Part shown: one piece after another, positions 15,995 to 24,388 of the stretch | Numbering within the stretch: the first letter of the stretch is position 1 | Layout of the letters: every line of letters begins with the position of its first letter | DNA from: Acidimangrovimonas sediminis | GTDB lineage: Bacteria > Pseudomonadota > Alphaproteobacteria > Rhodobacterales > Rhodobacteraceae | Assembly (NCBI RefSeq): GCF_002871005.1 | Contig: NZ_PHSN01000035.1 | Location: 1 to 38,643 of the forward strand | Length of the DNA: 38,643 bases | Reading direction: 5' to 3' | Notes under the pieces: model-generated | What the model was told of the DNA's origin: nothing | Seen by the model: only the letters and a program-made list of their open reading frames with translations | Databases searched by the model: none | Made by a program: the position numbers and the translations under genes

Positions 15995-16431
15995 ACGCCA
16001 CTGCGATCATCAACATCGCGAAGGCCGAGCTGGCGATCGACGATGACGATTACCGTGATCTCCTGGAACGCGTCACCGGCCAGCGCTCGTTGCGTGCCAT
16101 GTCAGAGCGTCAGAAACGGGACGTTCTTGACGAGCTGAAGCGTCTCGGTTTCCGCGTGAAGACCAGCCGCCCGGCCCGGACGGCCTCGAAACCCTACATC
16201 CGGCTGATCCATGCGCTCTGGAAGAACTGCCAGCGCCTCGGCGTGATCGACAACGGCTCCCGAGAAGCCCTGCGCGCCTTCTGCGCGCGCTTCGTTGACC
16301 AGGGCAGCGGCAACGTCGCCGTCGATCCGGATCTGCTTTCCTATGATCAGGCGTCCCCGGTCATCGAAGCGCTGAAGAAGATGGAAGCCCGTGGCCTCGC
16401 CGCCGAGCGGAAGCGGGGGCGCCATGGCTGA
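15991..16431 (+). CDS. gemA: GemA-family regulator (Mu gp16-like, DUF1018)
   Basis: 146 residues. The opening AIINIAKAELAIDDDDYRDLLERVTGQRS and the later YIRLIHALWKNCQRLGVI are hallmarks of GemA/gp16 proteins. In Mu, GemA modulates host gene expression and DNA supercoiling. Overlaps the HNH gene by four bases (ATGA) and the next gene by eight. Confidence 0.92.
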   Translation: MNATAIINIAKAELAIDDDDYRDLLERVTGQRSLRAMSERQKRDVLDELKRLGFRVKTSRPARTASKPYIRLIHALWKNCQRLGVIDNGSREALRAFCARFVDQGSGNVAVDPDLLSYDQASPVIEALKKMEARGLAAERKRGRHG

Positions 16432-16834
16432 CAAGCACATTCCCGCGTCGCAGATCCGCAAGGTCTGGCTTGATTCTTCGCTGACCACAGCGCAGGCCGC
16501 GGCGGAGGTCGGGCTGTCACGCTCGAACCTCTGGCACCGGGCGAAGCATCTCGGCCTTCCTCAACGCAAGCAGGGCAACCGCTATCTCAACCTGGATGCC
16601 GATCAGCTTCGGGACCTCTGGATTGCCGGCGTCGACGGAAACGAAATCGCCAGGCACTTCGGCTGCAGTCGCGCCGCCATTTCGGCCTGGTGCGGTCGGC
16701 TCGGCCTGCCACCGCGCCCGAACGGCGGGCGTCGCCGCTATCTGACGATGGCGGAATACCGTGAGCTGAAGCTGGCCGAGAAGATGCGCGACCAGGCCGC
16801 GGTGGAATACGCTGCCCGCAAGGCGCGGGGCTGA
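16424..16834 (+). CDS. Double helix-turn-helix phage protein
   Basis: 136 residues with two HTH units in tandem: LTTAQAAAEVGLSRSNLWHR (~20-40) and VDGNEIARHFGCSRAAISAW (~68-88), each typical of Myb/resolvase-like recognition helices. The C-terminus is a charged helix. The ATG at 16424 overlaps the gemA end; an upstream in-frame start at 16391 would add 11 residues and overlap more. Placed between gemA and the Mor gene, it is probably a regulator of the early-to-late switch; this is inference. Confidence 0.75.
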   Translation: MADKHIPASQIRKVWLDSSLTTAQAAAEVGLSRSNLWHRAKHLGLPQRKQGNRYLNLDADQLRDLWIAGVDGNEIARHFGCSRAAISAWCGRLGLPPRPNGGRRRYLTMAEYRELKLAEKMRDQAAVEYAARKARG

Positions 16835-16835
16835 C

Positions 16836-17246
16836 ATGCCCATTTCGCCTCATAGCTCTCATCATCTTCCGGAATCGCTTGCCGATGTGGCCGACGCGCT
16901 CGGCGTGAAGCTGGTGCTGGAGCTGATGCAGGCGTTTGGCGGACGTGAACTCTGGATCCCCAAGTCGGCAGGACCGGACCACGAACTCGCGAAGGTGCTT
17001 GGCGAAGAGCCGGCCAACGCGCTATGCAAGTTCATCGGGAACACCGCGATCTACATCCCGCATGGCAAAGCCGGGCAGGTTCTGCGCAACGTCCACGAGC
17101 TGGAAGCCCGGGGCCTGAAGAAAGGCCAGATCGCGCGGGAACTCGGGATTTCGCAGCGCCACGTCCGGCGCCTGGCGAACGGCGATGCGGGCCACGGCGG
17201 CCGGCATCGCGATCCGCGACAGGACGATCTCTTCGACAACGACTGA
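16836..17246 (+). CDS. mor: Mor-family transcription activator
   Basis: 136 residues. SLADVADALGVKLVLELMQAFGG, WIPKSAG, then LAKVLGEEPANALCKF, YIPHG and an HTH (RGLKKGQIARELGISQRHVRRL) are the classic Mor/C layout: N-terminal dimerisation part and C-terminal HTH. In Mu, Mor turns on the middle promoter and its relative C turns on the late promoters Plys, PI, PP and Pmom. Only one member lies in this window, so it may do both jobs. It is the last gene of the early/middle operon, immediately before the candidate binding site at 17250-17273. Confidence 0.92.
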   Translation: MPISPHSSHHLPESLADVADALGVKLVLELMQAFGGRELWIPKSAGPDHELAKVLGEEPANALCKFIGNTAIYIPHGKAGQVLRNVHELEARGLKKGQIARELGISQRHVRRLANGDAGHGGRHRDPRQDDLFDND

Positions 17247-17249
17247 GGC

Positions 17250-17273
17250 TGCCCCGGACGCATGTCCGCTGCA
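17250..17273. promoter_or_regulatory. Late-promoter dyad, copy 1 (upstream of lysis genes)
   Basis: Arms TGCCCCGGAC and GTCCGCTGCA are separated by GCAT; 8 of 10 positions pair as an inverted repeat. The core at 17254-17274 is identical at 19 of 21 bases to one at 25710-25730. It lies 61 bases before the endolysin start, where Mu has its C-activated promoter Plys. Likely the binding site of the Mor-family activator. No convincing -35 is present, as expected for an activator-dependent promoter. Confidence 0.6.
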
Positions 17274-17334
17274 GCGGTGCGCAACGCTCGTGCCAATTGC
17301 GAGACGGGAAAACCGTTTCGCGGAGCGAGTATTC

Positions 17335-18225
17335 ATGCAGACCAGCGCACAGGGCACGGCCGTCCTCGAGGAAGAGGAAGGCGTCGTGCTGAAGGCCTAT
17401 CGTGACGCCAAGGGCGTCTGGACGATCGGCGCAGGCCTCACGGCCGCTTCGGGCGTCGTGACGCCGAAGGCGGGCATGGTGCTGCGGCCCGACCAAGCGA
17501 CGGCGCTCCTGCAGCAGGCGCTTCGCCAGAACTACGAGCCAGCCGTCCAGAAGGCGATGGGCCAGCCCAAACAGAACGAGTTCGATGCGGGCGTGCTGTT
17601 CCACTGGAACACCGGCGCGATTGCCCGCGCGACCTGGGTGAAGCTCTGGAAATCCAGCGCCGCCGCTTCGGCGATCCGCGCCTCGATGGCGGAGTGGGAC
17701 AAGAGCGGCGGCAAGGTGCTTCCCGGTCTCGAAAAGCGCCGTCAGCGCGAAGCGAACATCCTGCTGATGGGGGTCTACGGCGATACCGGCAACGCCGAGA
17801 AGATCGGCAACTGGGTCATCAAGATGACGCCCGGCGAACGGAGCGCCGCGGTCGAAGGCTTCCGGAAGCTCGGCTACGAGATCGGCGCGATCGGCCAGGA
17901 AACCGACCAGATCAAGCGGTTCCAGAGCGACCACGACCTGACCGTCGACGGCCTGATCGGGCGCGCCACCCTCTCGACCCTGCAACGCGCCCTGGACGCC
18001 CGCGCAAAGGCCGCCCCGAAGGCAACGGCCGCGATCGCCACCGGCGTCGCTGCCAGCTCGACCGATCTGGTGCATCAGCTCTCCGGGGTGCCCCATGCCG
18101 ATGTTGCCGCCACCGTCGCGGCCGGCGCCGCGGCGCTTCATCAGGCCTGGAAATACCGCGACGTGATCGCCGCAGCCGTGGCCCCCACCATGCCGCGCGT
18201 CGCGGCCTTCCTCCGGAGCGTCTGA
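17335..18225 (+). CDS. Endolysin: GH24 lysozyme with peptidoglycan-binding domain
   Basis: 296 residues. T4-type (GH24) muramidase that cuts the glycan of the cell wall at lysis. The catalytic triad E15, D24 and T30 lies in EEEEGVVLKAYRDAKGVWT with exactly the spacing of T4 lysozyme (9 and 6). A peptidoglycan-binding domain follows at ~175-225 (IKRFQSDHDLTVDGLIGRATL), and the C-terminus (~230-296) is Ala-rich and moderately hydrophobic. No signal peptide is evident, so release through the holin is expected. The start at 17335 has GGAG upstream; the frame is open to 17185 but that part overlaps the Mor gene. Confidence 0.92.
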   Translation: MQTSAQGTAVLEEEEGVVLKAYRDAKGVWTIGAGLTAASGVVTPKAGMVLRPDQATALLQQALRQNYEPAVQKAMGQPKQNEFDAGVLFHWNTGAIARATWVKLWKSSAAASAIRASMAEWDKSGGKVLPGLEKRRQREANILLMGVYGDTGNAEKIGNWVIKMTPGERSAAVEGFRKLGYEIGAIGQETDQIKRFQSDHDLTVDGLIGRATLSTLQRALDARAKAAPKATAAIATGVAASSTDLVHQLSGVPHADVAATVAAGAAALHQAWKYRDVIAAAVAPTMPRVAAFLRSV

Positions 18226-18226
18226 C

Positions 18227-18745
18227 ATGGGCGCCCTTGCCGCGATCGCCATCCAGGCGGGCCTGCCGTTGATCGGCGCCATCCTGCAGTCGAAGCTCGG
18301 TCCCGCCGATGGGCGGCTGGCATCCGACGTGCTGACCCGGGTCGCCAGTGAGCTCGGCATTCCGGTCGATCAGCTCGAAGCCAAGGCGCAGTCCGATCAG
18401 GACTCGGTGGTCTCGGCCATGCGCACCGTGGAGGCGCAGAGCCCCGCCATGGTGCAACTCTACATGCAGGAAGCGCAGCAATCGGCCGCGCTCGCCGCGG
18501 GCGAAGCGACCGATCCGGTATGGATGCGCGCCTGGCGCCCCGCCGGCATGTACATGCTGGGCTTTCTCTGGCTCTGGAACAGCGTGATCCTGCATGTGGC
18601 CAATGCGATCTGGAAGATCGCGTTGCCGCCGATGCCGTTCAACGACCTGCTGCAGCTCTCGACCCTCTACATGGGCCTCTACATGGGCGGCCACACCGTC
18701 AAGGACGTGGCCGGCAAGATCGCCGCGAAGATGGGCGGCAGCTGA
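18227..18745 (+). CDS. Holin, 3TM type as in gene transfer agents
   Basis: 172 residues. A hydrophobic N-terminal stretch (AIAIQAGLPLIGAILQ), an amphipathic acidic middle and two C-terminal membrane helices (AGMYMLGFLWLWNSVILHVAN and the region around LSTLYMGLYMGGH). The order and the WMRAWRPAGMYMLGF signature fit the GTA_holin_3TM family. It should permeabilise the inner membrane for the endolysin just upstream. Overlaps the next gene by one base (TGATG). Confidence 0.88.
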   Translation: MGALAAIAIQAGLPLIGAILQSKLGPADGRLASDVLTRVASELGIPVDQLEAKAQSDQDSVVSAMRTVEAQSPAMVQLYMQEAQQSAALAAGEATDPVWMRAWRPAGMYMLGFLWLWNSVILHVANAIWKIALPPMPFNDLLQLSTLYMGLYMGGHTVKDVAGKIAAKMGGS

Positions 18746-19092
18746 TGCCCGGAGGCGTGTTCGACATCTCGCCGCTGGTCGACTGGATCGGTGTGCTCTC
18801 CCCGATCATGACCTTCGCGTTGGCGGTCTGGATGCTGGTCTCCTCCCGGCCCCGATCGAATGCGGACAAGATCGAGAAGATCGAGAAGCGGCAGAACCAC
18901 CAGGAATCGCGGATCCAGAAGCTCGAAAACGACCTGACGTATCTGCCCACCAAGGATGAGCTTCACGCCATCGATCGGAAGATGACCGAGCTCCACGGCT
19001 CACTCAACGCGGTCAGCGGCCAGATGCTGCCGCTGAAGCACGCAATCGAAAACCTCCAGAAATGGGCCATGGGGCTACGGGACGGCGAATGA
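18745..19092 (+). CDS. DUF2730-like membrane-anchored coiled-coil protein
   Basis: 115 residues. One N-terminal membrane helix (WIGVLSPIMTFALAVWMLV), a basic turn (SSRPRSN), then a coiled coil (KIEKIEKRQNHQESRIQKLE) and a second helical part. This corresponds to Mu gp25-type DUF2730 proteins that lie between lysis and terminase genes. The shape also fits an Rz-like spanin, but there is no lipoprotein partner. Overlaps the next gene by four bases. Confidence 0.75.
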   Translation: MPGGVFDISPLVDWIGVLSPIMTFALAVWMLVSSRPRSNADKIEKIEKRQNHQESRIQKLENDLTYLPTKDELHAIDRKMTELHGSLNAVSGQMLPLKHAIENLQKWAMGLRDGE

Positions 19093-19586
19093 CCAGGGAA
19101 GACATCAAGCGCAAGGCGCGCTCCGACTACATCTACCGGCGGATGACACAGGCGACCATTGCGGCCGCCTATGGCATCTCGGAAGCGACGGTCGGGCGCT
19201 GGAAGAAGGCCGCGCGCGATGCCGGCGACAACTGGGATGCGGCGCGCACGGCCCATGTGATCGCGGGCGAAGGTGTCGAGACCGTGGTCAGCCACGTCGT
19301 CGAAGACTTCATGCTCCAGGCGCAGTCGATCCTGGAGGAGATCAAGTCGGGTACCCATTCGACCACCGAAAAGGTCGGCATGCTGGTTTCGCTCTCCGAC
19401 GCGATGACGAAGATGGCCGCCTCGGCCAAACGGTTCGCACCGAAGGTGTCCGAGCTGGGCGTGGCCCAGGACGTGATGGGCAAGCTCCTCGAGTTCGTCC
19501 GTGAGAACTTCCCGCAGCATGCCGATGCCGTCCTCGAGATCATCGAGCCGTTCGGCGATCGCCTGGCGGAGCTCTACACGTCATGA
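19089..19586 (+). CDS. Small terminase subunit (DUF1804, Mu gp27-like)
   Basis: 165 residues. N-terminal HTH (IYRRMTQATIAAAYGISEATVGRWKK) that would recognise packaging DNA, followed by long helices for oligomerisation. The opening REDIKRKARSDYI and AKRFAPKV are typical of DUF1804. In Mu-like phages it pairs with the large terminase, whose gene overlaps it by four bases (ATGA). Confidence 0.88.
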   Translation: MTREDIKRKARSDYIYRRMTQATIAAAYGISEATVGRWKKAARDAGDNWDAARTAHVIAGEGVETVVSHVVEDFMLQAQSILEEIKSGTHSTTEKVGMLVSLSDAMTKMAASAKRFAPKVSELGVAQDVMGKLLEFVRENFPQHADAVLEIIEPFGDRLAELYTS

Positions 19587-21238
19587 CCGTCCGGCCGCGC
19601 CTGAAAGCGGCCGTCAGCCGGCGCGAGTTTCGCGAGAACATCGCCAAGATGGCGGACGAGTTCTCGCGCTTCATCGAGCTCAGCGTCGATGCCTTTCCGA
19701 CGGACCCGGCCGCCAAGGCCGAGCGTCTGCGAAAGGTCGAGGGCGCGGACGGTTACCGCTTCTTCCTGGAAACCTATCTGCCCCACTACATCCGGGGAGA
19801 AGCGAGCCTCTTTCACGAGGCGGTCTTCGAACGCGTGCCCGGCATTCTCGGCTCCGACAGAGGCGCCCGCGAGCTTTTCGTGGCCCCGCGGGGTTCCTCG
19901 AAGTCCACGCACCTCTCGCTGGGTCTGGCGCTCTACTGCATCGTCCGGGGGCTGAAGCACTACATCGTCGAGGTCTGCGACGTCTACGAGCAGGCTGCGC
20001 TCCTGGTCGAAGCGATCAAGGCCGAGCTGACCGTCAACATTCGCCTTCAGACAGACTTTCCTGACGCCTTCGGCGCCGGCCGCGTCTGGCGTGAGGGAGA
20101 CATCGTTACCCGCAACAACGTGCGCGTCTCCGGCCTCGGCGCCGGCAAGAAGGTCCGTGGTCGCCGGCATGGCCCCTTCCGGCCCGACCTCCTGTTCCTG
20201 GACGATATCGAGAACGACGAGCAGGTCCGCAGCCCCGACCAGCGCACCAAGCTCTGGAACTGGATCAACCGTGCCGCGCTGAAGCTCGGGCCGCCCGACG
20301 GCTCTATGGACGTCGTTTGGGTCGGGACAATCCTGCACTTCGACGCCGTTCTGGTGCGCGCCTCGAAATCGCCCGCCTGGACGGTCACCAAGTTCCAGGC
20401 GATCCAGCGCTGGCCCGACCGGATGGACCTCTGGGACGCGTTCGAGGAAATCTTCCTGGCCGACGGCGAAGAGGCCGCGCGGGCCTTCTATGCCGAGCGC
20501 AGGGCCGAGATGGACGCGGGCGCCGTGATCAACTGGCCCGCCCTTCAGCCGCTCGTATGGCTGATGCTCGAACGCGCGGCCGATCACGAGGCCTTCCAGA
20601 CCGAGTACCAGAACCAGCCGATCAGTGACGGCAACCCTTTCGGCGACCTGACCTATTGGGTCCAGCGCCAGTCCGACTGGATCTTCTTTGGGGCGATCGA
20701 TCCGTCGCTCGGCAAGAAGGCGAAGGGCCGCGACCCGTCTGCGATCCTGGTGGGCGGTTGGGATCGCCTCAATACCCGCATGGACCTGGTCGAGGCCTCG
20801 ATCCGTCGCCGGCTTCCCACGGTGATCATCTCCGATGTCATCGCGATGCAGCGCGATTATCGCTGTCTCCTGTGGTTCGTGGAAAGCGTCCAGTTCCAGG
20901 AGTTCCTGCGTACCCAGCTGATGACCGAGGCCGCGAAGGCCGGCGTGGGTGTCTCGGCGATCCCGGTGACGCCGATCGCCGACAAGGATCTCCGCATCGA
21001 GCGCCTGCAGCCGCCGATCAAGGCCGGCATGATCCGTTTGCACACCTCCCAGGTCACACTGATAGAACAGCTCGAGCAGTGGCCCAATGCCGCCCACGAC
21101 GACGGTCCGGACTGCCTCGACATGCTCTATCAGAACACGCTGATCTATGGCGGCGCCGGTGCAGGCGGCGGCGAGGTGATGACCGCGTCGGACGGAGGCG
21201 GCGATCAGCTGGGCGGCTTCAGATTGGGGAGGGGCTGA
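19583..21238 (+). CDS. Large terminase subunit (Mu gp28-like)
   Basis: 551 residues. Packaging motor and headful nuclease. ATPase: Walker A APRGSSKST (101-109), Walker B LLFLDDIE (203-210) and coupling motif VVWVGTILH (~245). Nuclease: RNase H-like fold with D373 in FGAIDPSLG, and the acidic cluster HDDGPDCLDML near the C-terminus as further metal ligands. Sequence class is that of the Mu-like/psiM2 large terminases. The Gly-rich tail (GAGAGGGE) is probably disordered. Stop overlaps the start of the zinc-knuckle gene (TGATG). Confidence 0.94.
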   Translation: MTVRPRLKAAVSRREFRENIAKMADEFSRFIELSVDAFPTDPAAKAERLRKVEGADGYRFFLETYLPHYIRGEASLFHEAVFERVPGILGSDRGARELFVAPRGSSKSTHLSLGLALYCIVRGLKHYIVEVCDVYEQAALLVEAIKAELTVNIRLQTDFPDAFGAGRVWREGDIVTRNNVRVSGLGAGKKVRGRRHGPFRPDLLFLDDIENDEQVRSPDQRTKLWNWINRAALKLGPPDGSMDVVWVGTILHFDAVLVRASKSPAWTVTKFQAIQRWPDRMDLWDAFEEIFLADGEEAARAFYAERRAEMDAGAVINWPALQPLVWLMLERAADHEAFQTEYQNQPISDGNPFGDLTYWVQRQSDWIFFGAIDPSLGKKAKGRDPSAILVGGWDRLNTRMDLVEASIRRRLPTVIISDVIAMQRDYRCLLWFVESVQFQEFLRTQLMTEAAKAGVGVSAIPVTPIADKDLRIERLQPPIKAGMIRLHTSQVTLIEQLEQWPNAAHDDGPDCLDMLYQNTLIYGGAGAGGGEVMTASDGGGDQLGGFRLGRG

Positions 21239-21441
21239 TGCGTTGCAGCTATTGCGGCTCCCATCGTCATGACCACCGAACCTGTCCGCACACCTTCGGC
21301 GGTTCGGCGCGCCGCGCCAATCTGCGCTGCGGCTATTGCGGCGCGCGCAACCACGACATGCAGGCCTGCCCGCACCGCCACACCGGCCGCGCCGAGCGCG
21401 GCCGGGGCATCACCATTCTCGATCGAGGACCGACCCGATGA
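21238..21441 (+). CDS. Tandem CCHC zinc-knuckle protein
   Basis: 67 residues with two perfect CX2CX4HX4C zinc knuckles (CSYCGSHRHDHRTC at 3-16 and CGYCGARNHDMQAC at 31-44), the fold used by retroviral nucleocapsids to bind single-stranded nucleic acid. A basic tail follows (RAERGRGIT). It overlaps both the large terminase (TGATG) and the portal start (ATGA), so it is fixed in the packaging operon. A role in DNA or RNA contact during packaging or portal assembly is inferred. Easily missed by gene callers because of its size. Confidence 0.8.
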   Translation: MRCSYCGSHRHDHRTCPHTFGGSARRANLRCGYCGARNHDMQACPHRHTGRAERGRGITILDRGPTR

Positions 21442-22826
21442 GCCGCCGCAAGCACAAGCGTGCAAACGCGTCCTTCGCCGACCAGGGCCGCAAGAACCTG
21501 CCGGCGGAGCAGCGGACGCTGATCGCCAGCGCCCAGAACGACATCACGATCCCATTCTTCTCCGGCGTGATGCAGTATGTCGACGACACGCTGATCCAGC
21601 AGGGCGGCGGCCAGGGCCTGAAGATCTATGACGAGATCGAGCGCGACACCCATGCCGGGGCAATGCTCGGCAAGCGCAAGAAGGCCGTCGTCGCCCGCGA
21701 GTGGGGCGTCGAGCCCGGCGGTGATCGCGCGATCGACAAGGAAGCCGCCGACCTGGTGGAAGAGCAGCTCGGCAAGCTTCCCTTCGACCAGATCTGCGAA
21801 GACCTGCTGGACGCGACGCTGAAGGGCTTTGCCGTCAGCGAGGTGGTCTGGATGCGCGATGGCACCCAGATCCGGCCCGAGCGGATCAAGACCCACGATC
21901 AGCGGCGCTTCCGTTTCGGCTTCGACTGGAAGCCGCGGCTGCTGACCTGGACCTCGATGTACGAGGGCATCGCGCTGCCCGAGCGGAAGTTCATCATTCA
22001 CCGCGTCGGCGTGAAGGGGAACAACCCTTATGGCCTGGGCCTCGGCAACAGCCTCTTCTGGCCCGTCCTGTTTAAACGCGAGGGTATCGCCTTCTGGCTG
22101 CACTTCCTCGAGAAGTTCGCCGGGCCCACTGTCGTCGGCAAGACCCCCTACGGCGATATCGATGGGCAGCAGCGCAAGCTCCTCCAGACCCTGCAGAATA
22201 TCCGGACCAGCTCCGCGGTCACCGTGCCGATCGGGACGGATGTCGAGTTCCTGGAAGCGACCCGCGGAGGCACCGTCAGCTATCAGGGCTTCCTCGATTA
22301 CTGGGATCGCCAGATCTCGATCCGGACCACCGGCGAGACACTGACCACCCAGGTCGGGGATTCGGGCAGCCGTGCCCTGGGCGACGTGCATGAAGAGATG
22401 TTCGGCCTCGTGGTCGACAGTGACAGCGATCTGCTGTCAAGCACGCTCCGCCAACAGCTGATCCGCTGGATCGTCGAGTACAACCTGCCCGGTGCGGCCC
22501 TGCCGTCGGTCTGGCGGGCCAGGCCGAAGAACGAGCAGGCCGAGGCCGAGACCCGCAAACAGAAGGCGGAAGCGGCCACGGCCAGCAACCAGGCGCTGGT
22601 GACGATCGTCAAGCAGTCGGCCGTCTTCGAAGACGACGCGATCGCGCGCGAGTACATCATCTCCTTCGAGCTGACCGACGGGCTTTCCGATCGCACGATC
22701 GACGCAATGGTAAAGGCGCGCGCGGCCTTCGCGCCGGCAGCCCAGGCCCCGGATCCGTTCGCCAGCCAGGATCCTGCAGCCGATCCTTCCATCGCCTTCG
22801 CCGCCAGGCTCAAAAAAAAACGCTGA
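21438..22826 (+). CDS. Portal protein (DUF935, Mu gp29-like), frame ends at A9 run
   Basis: 462 residues in the zero frame. Portal ring subunit through which DNA enters the head. DUF935 features: DTHAGAMLGKRKKAVV, VWMRDG, KFIIHRVGVKGNNPYG and a long helical C-terminal part. It stops at TGA 22824-22826 directly after nine A's (22812-22820). The -1 frame after this run continues with a segment (DLAARWSPQTLGQLLGDALELA) like the C-terminal domain of DUF935 portals, so the protein seen here lacks that domain. Either -1 frameshifting joins the two frames, or an A has been gained or lost in the homopolymer. Confidence 0.92.
   Translation: MSRRKHKRANASFADQGRKNLPAEQRTLIASAQNDITIPFFSGVMQYVDDTLIQQGGGQGLKIYDEIERDTHAGAMLGKRKKAVVAREWGVEPGGDRAIDKEAADLVEEQLGKLPFDQICEDLLDATLKGFAVSEVVWMRDGTQIRPERIKTHDQRRFRFGFDWKPRLLTWTSMYEGIALPERKFIIHRVGVKGNNPYGLGLGNSLFWPVLFKREGIAFWLHFLEKFAGPTVVGKTPYGDIDGQQRKLLQTLQNIRTSSAVTVPIGTDVEFLEATRGGTVSYQGFLDYWDRQISIRTTGETLTTQVGDSGSRALGDVHEEMFGLVVDSDSDLLSSTLRQQLIRWIVEYNLPGAALPSVWRARPKNEQAEAETRKQKAEAATASNQALVTIVKQSAVFEDDAIAREYIISFELTDGLSDRTIDAMVKARAAFAPAAQAPDPFASQDPAADPSIAFAARLKKKR
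22814..22820 (+). other. Candidate -1 frameshift site (A AAA AAA) at portal/MuF junction
   Basis: In the portal reading frame the heptamer A_AAA_AAA sits two codons before the TGA stop, a pattern of the form X_XXY_YYZ known to promote -1 slippage. After a -1 shift translation continues ACG CTG AAC CAT and onward without a stop to 24373, giving a portal-MuF product of about 978 residues. The MuF frame has no ATG, GTG or TTG between this site and GTG 22931. Confidence 0.55.
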
Positions 22827-22930
22827 ACCATCGCCACGTCTGCTTTGCTGAGACCGATGGCCCGGTCGAGAAGATCACCGATCAGGGCGTCGCGACGATC
22901 CAGGCTTTCGTCGAACGGCGGATCACCGCG

Positions 22931-24373
22931 GTGCGCAAGGCGATCGCCGCGGCCGAGACGGCGCAGGACGCGCAGCGCGCGCTCCTCGACCTCGCAGCCA
23001 GGTGGTCACCGCAGACGCTGGGGCAGTTGCTCGGCGATGCGCTGGAGCTGGCGGCCTTCCAGGGGCGAGAGGCGGTCTTCGCCGAAGCCGACCCGGCGAG
23101 CTTTGCGAGCGTCGCGGCGACCCGTCAGAGTTTCCAGGAACAGATTGGCTTCCTGACGCAGAAGCGGGTGAAGCCCACGAAGGCCTGGACCGACGCGATG
23201 TATGGCGAGCACGATCGCGCCTTCGTCGTGGCCGGCGCCACCGACACCGCGATGCTCGAGGAGTTCCAGGCGGCGATCGTCGCGGGCGCTGAGACCTATG
23301 ACCGCGAGACCTTCGCCAAGGAGTTCGACCGGATCGTCGAGAAATACGGCTGGTCCTACAATGGCGGTCGGGAGTGGCGGATCCGGACGATCTTCGAGAC
23401 GAACATCCGCACCAGCTACATGGCCGGGCGTCTGCGGCAGATGCGGGACCCCGCCGTGGTGAAGCTGCGTCCCTATTGGCAATACGTCCATGCCGATACC
23501 CGTGTGCCGCTCAATCCCCGCCCGCAGCACCTTGCCTGGGACGGCATGATCCTTGCCTGGGACGATCCCTGGTGGGACACGCACTTCCCGCCGAATGGCT
23601 GGCTCTGCTCCTGCGGGGTGAAGACACTCTCGAAGGGCGACCTGCGCCGCATGAGCAAGACCGGGCCAGACAAGGCCCCGACGATCGAGACGCGCAAGAT
23701 CACGGACCCGGTCACCGGTCAGGAGATCCACATGCCAAAGGGCATCGATTATGGCTGGAGTTACATGCCAGGCGACCATTGGGAACGCGGCCTCGTGCCC
23801 TCCGCCCTCATCGCGCCGCCGCAGAGCACCGTAAAGGCACCGCCCCTGGCCGTGCTGAGCGACCCGGCCCCGTCCGTCGTCGAACGGGTCACGGCGGCTC
23901 GTCGTCCCGCCGCAAAGCCGCTCGCCCCGGATCTGCAGCCGGCCGACTATGTCCAGGGATTCCTTAAGCCGTTCGGTGCGGACATCGGCAAAGCCAAGCT
24001 CTGGGAAGACAAGGCCGGCACGAAGGTCGCAATCTCCGACGAGCTCTTCCGGGATGGGAGCGGGAACTTCAGCTTCGGCTCCCCCGAGCTGATGCGCCAG
24101 ACGCCGCTCCTGGCCGAGGCCATGCGCGACCCCGATGAAATCTGGCTGGGTCTCGCCTCGGTCAGAGACCCGATCAACCCTGAGCTCGAGGAGCTCGTCC
24201 TTGATCGCCGGTATGTGCGCTTCGCCCCGGACGGCACCGTCATGGCGGCCATGCGGCTCGGCCGGCGATGGTGGGAACCCTATCTCATCGATGTGGCTGC
24301 GGCCTCCGGGATTACGGATGCGGCGCCGCTCGACCAGCTTCGCCAGGGCAAGTTGCTCTGGCAGCGGAAATGA
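22931..24373 (+). CDS. MuF head protein fused to portal C-terminal segment; nuclease-like C-terminus
   Basis: 480 residues if started at GTG 22931, which has no clear ribosome site; the frame is open back through 22808. Residues ~1-60 resemble the portal C-terminal domain. Residues ~90-260 are the MuF (SPP1 gp7-like) minor head protein (AWTDAMYGEHDRAFVVAG, TIFETNIRTSYMAGRLRQM, WDTHFPPNGWLCSCGVKTLS). Residues ~335-480 (MRDPDEIWLGLAS, LEELVLDRRYVRF, RQGKLLWQRK) look like the PBECR2 domain, a BECR-fold RNase-type toxin often at MuF C-termini. Translation probably depends on frameshifting from, or coupling to, the portal gene. Confidence 0.88.
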   Translation: MRKAIAAAETAQDAQRALLDLAARWSPQTLGQLLGDALELAAFQGREAVFAEADPASFASVAATRQSFQEQIGFLTQKRVKPTKAWTDAMYGEHDRAFVVAGATDTAMLEEFQAAIVAGAETYDRETFAKEFDRIVEKYGWSYNGGREWRIRTIFETNIRTSYMAGRLRQMRDPAVVKLRPYWQYVHADTRVPLNPRPQHLAWDGMILAWDDPWWDTHFPPNGWLCSCGVKTLSKGDLRRMSKTGPDKAPTIETRKITDPVTGQEIHMPKGIDYGWSYMPGDHWERGLVPSALIAPPQSTVKAPPLAVLSDPAPSVVERVTAARRPAAKPLAPDLQPADYVQGFLKPFGADIGKAKLWEDKAGTKVAISDELFRDGSGNFSFGSPELMRQTPLLAEAMRDPDEIWLGLASVRDPINPELEELVLDRRYVRFAPDGTVMAAMRLGRRWWEPYLIDVAAASGITDAAPLDQLRQGKLLWQRK

Positions 24374-24388
24374 TCAGGAGGATCTGAG

